A DNA stretch of 64,000 nucleotides, taken from assembly GCA_038030265.1 (NCBI GenBank), contig CM075937.1, forward strand, positions 14,508,001-14,572,000. The letters are read 5' to 3'. The translations under genes were made by a program, and so were the position numbers. Position 1 is the stretch's first letter. Every line of letters begins with the position of its first letter. This document shows, piece by piece, positions 57,396-64,000 of the stretch. The notes under the pieces were generated by a model. It saw only the letters and a program-made list of their open reading frames with translations. It was not told the DNA's origin and did not search any database. The DNA comes from Corythucha ciliata (taxonomy: Eukaryota > Arthropoda > Insecta > Hemiptera > Tingidae).

Positions 57396-57890
57396 CGCTA
57401 AAATGGGGTTGATATGATACAGCTCGATTCGCGGAAATGTTTTTTCGAGCGGAATTGGTTTTTAGAGGGAGCCAAACTCGTGAAATTGCGTAATAAAAGA
57501 AACAATCCTAAGAAACTGGGCGTATAAAAAGCCTAATTAGCGAAATTGGTATATTTGCATAAACCAAAATCCAAGGAAATTATTATTTAAGATGTGTCAA
57601 CCATACGACATTTGTTTTCAGCGTGCTAGAATGCGCAAAACTGGGTTTTCAAGGGAGCCAAATTAGCAAAATTGGTTTTTCAGCGAGCAATTTGTTTTTT
57701 GAATAGCCAAAACCACGATATTGTGTAACCAAAAGAGCCAAAAGCGTCCAACTTGTATGTCTAGGAGCTCAAACTCAGAAAATTGGTTTTTCATGAAATT
57801 GGGGTTTTAAAAAGGGCCATGAAACCAATAGTGTGAAATTGATTTTCGAGGCAGCAAAATCGAGCGAATTCGGTCGGCGAAAATTGGCAT
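57396..57890 (-). repeat. family B minisatellite, reverse orientation
   Basis: Units such as CGAAATTGGTTTTTCAGCGAG and AGCCAAATTAGC, about 30 bp, are the reverse complement of the array at 42.6 kb. Confidence 0.75.
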
Positions 57891-57959
57891 TGATTCTTTC
57901 AAAACGTCTCGGGAACTGGGTCCACAGATGGCCGCGAGGGGGGGGGGGCACGTCTTGAG

Positions 57960-58875
57960 AAAAAATGTTAGCGGATGAAATCCAGAAAAGGATATTTTTC
58001 GGCTAAGACTGAGGAAAAACACCCATTCACGGCTAAAATTGAGTAATAGCGCTGATTCACGTTAAACGTGAGAAATAAATGTCATTATTCGCGGTTGAAA
58101 TTGAGAAAACATATCAATTTGCAGTTTCCACGATGCAAAGTCCGCGACGAAATTAAGAAAATGCGCTAATTCACGGGTTATAGAGCTCTTTACACAGCTA
58201 AAATTGACGAAATAAATTGCCCGTTCAATGTAGAATTGAGAAAAATCACTCACTTGCGGCTAAAATTGGGGAAAAACGCCAATTTACGGCTAAAATTGAG
58301 AAATGGTGCTTATTCACGCAGGTAAAATTGAGAGAAGGCGCCAGATCGTGGTTTCTCAAACAAACATCTCGGTAAACATTGCGAAAAAGTGCTAATTTAC
58401 CGTTTTTATACATATATATGGCAAGTTTGCGGGTACAATTGAGAAAGAGCGCGTACATTTTTGGAAAAGTGCTTATATTCACGGCTAAAATTAAGGCAAA
58501 TTGTTCGTTCGCAGGTGAAATTGGTTTCGCGATGCAACGTCCAAGTCAAAATTAATGAAATTCGCTCACATGCGGGTTATGTGGACCTTTTCACTGGTAC
58601 AATTTGAAGGGGGAAAAAATTGCTCAAACGAATTGGCAAAATTGTCACCGTTTGTTGTTGATTGATGGAATTGTCGTGGCTAAAATTGAGAAATAGCGTT
58701 CATCCACAGGTTAAATTGAGGAAAAACTGTTCTTTTGCGGCTGAAGTTGACAGATCGAACGCGCCAATTCGCGGTTAGGCTATGCCCAATGATGGCCGCA
58801 ATTGAAATAATAAATAAAAATGCTTAATTTCACGGTTTTTTGAGACATTTTAACGGCTAAAATGAAGAAAATGGG
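57960..58875 (+). repeat. family A minisatellite, forward orientation
   Basis: Around thirty diverged units like ACGGCTAAAATTGAGAAAAA and CGCTAATTCACG. The minus-strand frames 58062-58253 and 58246-58482 are read-through of the repeat. Confidence 0.85.
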
Positions 58876-59029
58876 TTATTAATACTACCAGTTTTTAAGC
58901 CATACTTGATTATTGTTATGTTTTTGGCTTTCTTCTTCTTCTACTTCTTCGTTTCCTGAGCTTTCGCCTTCTTTTGCTGAAGGCATCGTCAGAGAACTTT
59001 TTTTTTTTTTTTTTCAAAAAACATTAATC

Positions 59030-59195
59030 AAGACAAGCGAAAATGTGTTGTTTTTTTTTAGTGAGAAAAAACCGCAAAATTGGTTTTATGGATCGAAATA
59101 CAAGACATTTGAGGAAGAAATGTGTCTTAGAGATCGAAATCAGTGATACTGGTTGCTTAGTGAGGCAGAGATTGTAATGTGCAAAATTTGGTTTT

Positions 59196-59236
<41 letters not shown>

Positions 59237-59300
59237 AGCGAAATTGGTGTATACATTAGTAGGCGAAATTCGAGTAATTGGTTCTGATGCTGAGCAATTC
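59030..59300 (-). repeat. family B units with a long A-run
   Basis: GCAAAATTGGTTTTATGG and GCGAAATTGGTGTATAC units flank an A-run of roughly 35 bases (59200-59235). The length of that run is unreliable in assemblies. Confidence 0.65.
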
Positions 59301-60114
59301 CTGCGAAAGTTTTAATCATTAAAAAAGTGTTGAATTTTAACTTTTTGATGGAATTTGGGGGTGGGCACCTGCCCCACGAAATCTGTGCTTTTGATTCTAG
59401 TGGAGGGCAACTGCCCACCCCTGCCCACCGCTGGCTACGCCCATGATTAGTCTACACCGATGGTCTCAGAGATATTTCACCAAATCGAACAAAAGGGCCC
59501 TCAGATCCAAATTTGAGATCGTGCAGCGCCAACACCCAACGTGGAATCTTCAGGATTTTTTAAGGAAATGGAAGGAGATTGCCAAGCGTTTATCAGTTTT
59601 TCCAGCTTCAGGCTCCAGCCAATTTTACGTCAGCGGCAGAAAAAGGTCAATTTTTGACGGGCCATATCTCAGGAACCATTAGTCGTACGGAGATATAATT
59701 GGGCTTAAACAGTCGCAAACTTAGTCTATTTCAAAAATGCAAAGGAGTGCAATCATCGAAAAGTACTTAGTTCCAGAGATACAACCGATTGAGTATAAAA
59801 AGTAAGAACATTTCCAGTTTTTTTGCGATTTTCGACGTGCAGCCGACCGATTTTTTGTTGGCAAAGTTCAGATTCGGATTCAGCACCCCAAGGAACATAA
59901 GATCCGTTGACAAAACTACTTCTATACGTTTGTCCCGGCCAATTCCCCTTTTGACTGGACTAAATCTTGTCATTTTAATACTCTTCCCATCTAAAGATGA
60001 TACAAAGAATGAGTCACACAACGAACTCCTTACGCCCTTGTGCCTTGTGAGACATAGGCACTACCTGGCCGCTTCGTTCAATGGCTCGTCCAGATTCGAT
60101 TCAATCTTGTTCAA
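59301..60114. other. dispersed-element edge and unassigned sequence
   Basis: Near 59355-59445 the GC-rich words GGGTGGGCACCTGCCCC and GGCAACTGCCCACCCC, then GGCTACGCCC, look like the end of a non-autonomous DNA element. The frames 59443-59682 and 59789-60124 have no recognised domain. Confidence 0.4.
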
Positions 60115-60121
60115 ATGTCGC

Positions 60122-60371
60122 TAGAGAACCTTTAAAACACAGGTACTGCAACACGGATTTCAGCGCCATATTTGGTCTCTCAGTTGCTAGGGTAAACAAA
60201 ATATCATGAATGAAAAAATTGTCATCGTAACAGCAAACAAACGCGGAACGCGATCGAAATAAATCAAAATATATTACTTGTCAATGAGATCAGGTGATAA
60301 TTATAATCATGTGAGGGACCAAGCATGGCGCCGATTTCCGTGTTGCAGTACTCGTGTTTTATAGTGCCTTA
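60122..60371. mobile_element. hAT-like MITE, copy 2 (intact, 250 bp)
   Basis: Same ends and body as 49228-49732 but without the nested element. Terminal inverted repeats of about 58 bp. Flanks ATGTCGC (left) and GCGTCGC (right) match at 5 of 7 positions, consistent with a decayed 7-8-bp target duplication. No coding capacity. Confidence 0.85.
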
Positions 60372-60378
60372 GCGTCGC

Positions 60379-61720
60379 TAGACATGGATGGTATCTCCAT
60401 AACGCTATGTAATTCTTTGAGCTGGGAAAAACCACCGCCAATGGATAGTGTGCCCATAACAGCTGCTGTGTTTGTTGTGCGCGAAGTTTGATTGTTTTCT
60501 GAGGTCACATTTCTTTGAAGTGGAATGATATCCATTGCGAGTTCCTTTCACAATTAACGCATCGCTGATTTTCCTCAAGCAAACTGCCATAACTCCAACA
60601 ATTTTCGTCGCACGTAATAATGAAGCACACCACTGAAATGGCACAAAATTGTCTTTTTATTATGTCTACGTGGTTTTGGAATCAGCTTGAGTTAAAGGCC
60701 CTTAATACTGGGCTGAATTTCCAAGTTGTCCTCTTTTTCCACCAAACAAGGGTTTTCTAACAGCTTTAATTTCGCACTCAGCATTATCAAGATGAGTCGC
60801 TCTGCGGAAAAAACTTCTTCTTAAAAAAGGCTTTCCAATGACCTACGATGAAATGAACATTGCCACTGTAACAGCCAAGATATTTGGACAAAGGTTTGAA
60901 ATTGTCAAGTGTTATCGCCAAAATAAGGCTGTAGTAGCCACTGGCAATAAAAGAGAACTATCGTCTTATTGGTGGATGATTAAATCCGAATCGCTAAATT
61001 GGTCTCAGAAAATTAAAAAATACGAATGCAGTGAATTCTTCACTCATACACCCCCCCCCCCTCACAGGGCCCACACAAAACACAATAGGTATTTTAATTT
61101 ATTTATTTTATTTTTTCTGTATCATTCGTGTTTCATAAGAATGCTCGATGTGCTGTGAGTGAACTAAAGCTGTTGGAAAAAACGTGGTTGATGGTAAAAT
61201 AGGACAACTTGGGAATTCAGCTCAGCATTAACGGCCTTCAACTCAAGCTGATTCCAAAACCATGTAGACATAATAAAAAGACAATTCTGTGCCCTTTTCA
61301 GTGGCGTGCTACAATATTACAAGCGACGAAAATTGTGAGTTATTGCAGTTTGTTTGAGGAAAACCAGCGATGCGTTGAAAAAGCGGAAAAGTGCGTTTTT
61401 CTCGGAAACGGTTGATATTCGGACCATGGTATATTTGGTAATTTTTTTATGTAAATATGGTCTAGAATCACCTGCTTTATTTGTGCCACGTGGACCAAGT
61501 ACACCCGGTATAGGTCTCACATCAATCAAATCATGTGTTTTTCTAGAGTGCAGCAAAGACAGACCTCTTTTCTCACGACTTGGCGTGAAAGTCGTAGTTT
61601 TCTGCTCATACATATTCTTCTGCCGATAAATCACCAACGGGGAACTTGCACATTTTTCAATCACTGGTGTTTCTTGAACAGGGTGCTTCAACAAGACAAT
61701 CGCCCACATTAAACATTGAA
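60379..61720. mobile_element. large inverted repeat (~173-bp arms, ~470-bp spacer)
   Basis: 60560-60732 and 61201-61373 are inverted copies with moderate divergence, for example CTTTTTATTATGTCTACGTGG and the inverse of GGACAACTTGGGAATTCAGC. The spacer holds a compositionally normal open frame at 60838-61158 that I do not recognise. Sequence outside the arms does not pair clearly. It could be a non-autonomous transposon or an inverted duplication of a once-coding fragment. Confidence 0.55.
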
Positions 61721-62635
61721 ATCAATCAAGGGTTTTTTTAGGCGAATTTTTTAAAATGTTGAGTGGGGGTTTCATTGCGTCAAAGGGCAGTTAATGAAAT
61801 GGATGGTGTTTGGAAGAGGGGGGAATACGCGTTTTCTGGGGTTTAATTTTTCTTGTTGTTTGTAAGTTTCCTCAAATGCTTCAAAACTGCACATTGACGT
61901 CATTTTTCTCTCGTACCATCCATCCCCTCCTGAAGAACTTTGAAATTGATTTAAAAATCACCAGTAGCACCAATCGGTCGGGAACTACTGTTAATATCCT
62001 TGTCCGCATGTGTCAATTCACCAGTATACTTTTCCCCCAGATCTGACATTCATGCAAGTTTTCCTTTCACAGTCGAGAAATAATGAATGGTAATCGTAGT
62101 TTCAAGAGATAGTTTTGATCAATAGTCATTTTTACAGTCATTATCCAAAGCACTAACAGCGCTAGCTAATGCGACGTACACTGCCCAAATTTCGAATTTA
62201 TCGGTAGAAACAGTACAATTGTCGAATAGTCAATAATTATTATCTACCGTAAAAATTATCAGGTTTGGTATGACAGTCTAATTTTCCGACGTATACTCAG
62301 TCAAAGAAAAATAATTCTTTCTGACGGCAACTTGATCGTTTCCTTGGGCTTGTTTTCCAGGCGTTATGCTTTCGCCTAAAATCTATATCTCGGGAAAATG
62401 ACTGACACAATAATAATTTCATCTTATTTATTGCACTCCTATTTCGTATACACTACAACTTGAAGAGAAATTGGTACGTTTCTGATTTCAATTAGAGCAT
62501 CACGAGACGTTGGCTGAGGCATTATCGTTTGAGATCACAATTCACTTGTAATAAACTCGCGGGGTCAAGGGCACTTCTTCTGACAGTTCTGACTTCTGAC
62601 TCGAAAAGATCCCTAGATGCGAAAATGTTCAAATA
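61721..62635. other. non-coding, nothing recognised
   Basis: AT-rich. An FWGLI-like reading at 61834 has no splice context (see rejected items). Confidence 0.45.
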
Positions 62636-62638
62636 TCA

Positions 62639-63695
62639 GGGGCCTTATTCTCTAACACGATAGCAATCAAATTTCGATTGCAATGTTGCTATCCATCATA
62701 GAAACGTTGCTATTCGGCATTCTGCAATTTTAGGAACAATGAATTTGAAGCAACGTTGCTAAGGAGTATTTCTTTAGTAGGTTATTATAGTAGCACCACC
62801 AGACTCTGTTGCTATATCGACAAATTCGATTGCAGTGTTGCTTTCATCTTTATCAAACCCCGTTATCATTGTGAATTTTAACTTTCCTCGGGCTAGCTTT
62901 TTTATTCAAGTCTGTCATGGGATATGAACGTCGAAAGTTTCTTATCTCAGCTCGCGCTTCTGATCTTCGCCATTCTGACTTCCGGCGCAGCAGCTTGTGG
63001 AGGATCAGCCCACAGCGAGAAGTATTCTAGCTCGAAGTCTCAGATGAGAGTGTTGTGTGGTCGAGAAAGCCGCTAGTCCTGTCTTGAATGGTTTAGACGT
63101 CAGCATGTCGGCATTTTCATCCATGGCATTCTCATCAATTGTTCGCTCTCATCTTCGGGAATTTTCCTCGATCCTCGCCTCTCAATCGTCGTGAAGAGGC
63201 ACGCTGCTGATTTCCCACATTACTCGGGTAGATTCTAGCTACTAGTGCTTGATTCTTCGTGGCTACTTGGGCGTGAGGATTCATAGTAAGCTCCCGCTAT
63301 AGACTAAAGAAACCGCACGTTTACACGTGCTACGTGATATGATCCTCACTGCTGCGTAATTTACATTTTTGAACTCTCCCTTAACGATATGAAAAACAAG
63401 CTGTTGGCAATTCAATATAATTTATTATTTGACAGCAATAAAGGAAATTTTAAATTGAATTTACAGACGTTCAAATGCGTATTTTATTTTCTTTCAGTGC
63501 ATATTATTTAATGGCTTGGTCTCCTCCATTATAGTTATTTGGTTATTATTCCGAAGTCGATTTTCAATGTTGCTAAATCGGTATTCTCTAAAACTGCAAT
63601 GCGGAAAAGCAACAAACAGATTTCAACAGTTCTACCATAGCAACATTGCTTTCTTGGCAACGTGTAAAAGCTTCGATGTTTTACAGAATAAGCCC
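62639..63695. mobile_element. ~1.06-kb terminal-inverted-repeat element
   Basis: The left end begins GGGGCCTTATTCTCTAACACG with internal GATTGCAATGTTGCTAT. The right end finishes CATAGCAACATTGCTTTC, then TTACAGAATAAGCCCCC, the inverted counterpart. Terminal repeats extend loosely over about 90 bp with repeated GCAACATTGC words. AGG is seen next to both ends, though G-runs make this uncertain. The interior has no long open frame. A relative may lie at 43.2 kb. Confidence 0.65.
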
Positions 63696-64000
63696 CCAGG
63701 GCTTCAAGTAAGAAGTTAGGAAAACGAATTCTGGAGTATAGTTTTTGTACTAAAATTTCCCATTTTAATTTTTTCCCCGCGATGTACAGCGCCATCTCTT
63801 GTCTCAGGGTGATTTTCAAAGCTTCACCGTCAACAGCCTTAATTCCGTCTTTTAAACTGTTCATTTCATCGTTGAAGCTGTTAATGTCGCCCTAGAAACT
63901 GTCTATTTGTTCCTAAAAGCGCTCTATCCTGAAACAGTCTCAGGCCTGCGGGTTTTACGTCCCGTATTCCGTGGGTTTCTATACGGGTTTGAACCCTTAT
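63696..64000. other. non-coding window end
   Basis: The minus-strand frame 63535-63864 overlaps the element above and shows no domain. Short words such as AAACTGTC recur near 63855-63940. Nothing else is recognised. Confidence 0.4.

Noticed and set aside
61834..61860. Reading VFWGLIF that resembles the next conserved motif (P-x-F-W-G-L-I) of carbonic anhydrase-related proteins
   Set aside because: The residues before and after do not fit, no acceptor AG with a polypyrimidine tract precedes it, and the phase needed by the exon at 47136-47186 is not provided.
62940..63240. Coding region inside the 1.06-kb element
   Set aside because: Stops occur in all frames at short intervals and no transposase motif was seen.

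Overview
This window looks like non-coding nuclear DNA of an arthropod, most likely an insect. There are no bacterial-style operons and almost no long open reading frames. It has a Jockey-like LINE, many inverted-repeat transposons, long diverged minisatellites, homopolymer runs, and one good spliced-exon candidate. I could not name the species.

Genes: the only credible host coding sequence is a 51-bp internal exon at 47136-47186 (+). It has good splice sites and encodes a peptide with WWTYDGISG, which I recognise as the N-terminal region of insect carbonic anhydrase-related proteins (CA10/11-like). If this is right, the flanking low-repeat blocks are probably introns of that gene. All other coding traces belong to retroelements or DNA transposons: a 5'-truncated, frameshifted Jockey-type LINE (11.03-13.21 kb), a decayed gag-like fragment (13.25-14.09 kb), a decayed minus-strand RT/RNase H element (51.48-52.82 kb), and a rearranged DUF4817-type transposase fragment (40.9-41.6 kb).

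Repeats: about a quarter of the window is diverged tandem repeat. Family A (core like GCTAATTCGCGGCTAAAATTG), family B (core like CAATTTCGCGGATTTTG) and family C (core like GACGATTCGCGCC...GAAAATGG) all have a period near 30 bp and share an ATTCGCG box. They occur in both orientations at many places (A at about 1.2, 5.7-6.7, 8.2-9.3, 14.8, 16.4, 23.1-25.7, 27, 28.6, 34.3-35, 39.8-42.3, 51.1 and 58-58.9 kb). Family D (a TTTTGTGGTTAGAGCA-like 16-20-mer), E (a GAAATTGCAAGTTTTG-like unit) and G (a GTAGGTACAGTACCTGC-like unit) are separate.

Mobile elements: the standouts are a 1.84-kb foldback element of about thirteen 140-bp units (19557-21396); two TTAA-flanked hairpin elements (28799-29192 and 40753-40894); two copies of a 250-bp element with long terminal inverted repeats and 7-8-bp target duplications (49228-49732 and 60122-60371), the first split by another inverted-repeat element that the second lacks; a 250-bp element that encloses a family A block (34834-35083); and a 1.06-kb element (62639-63695). 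Between these lie low-repeat, pyrimidine/purine-tract-rich blocks (16.6-19.5, 29.8-32.5, 36.1-39.8, 45.2-49.2 and 52.8-57.4 kb) where I see no gene except the exon.
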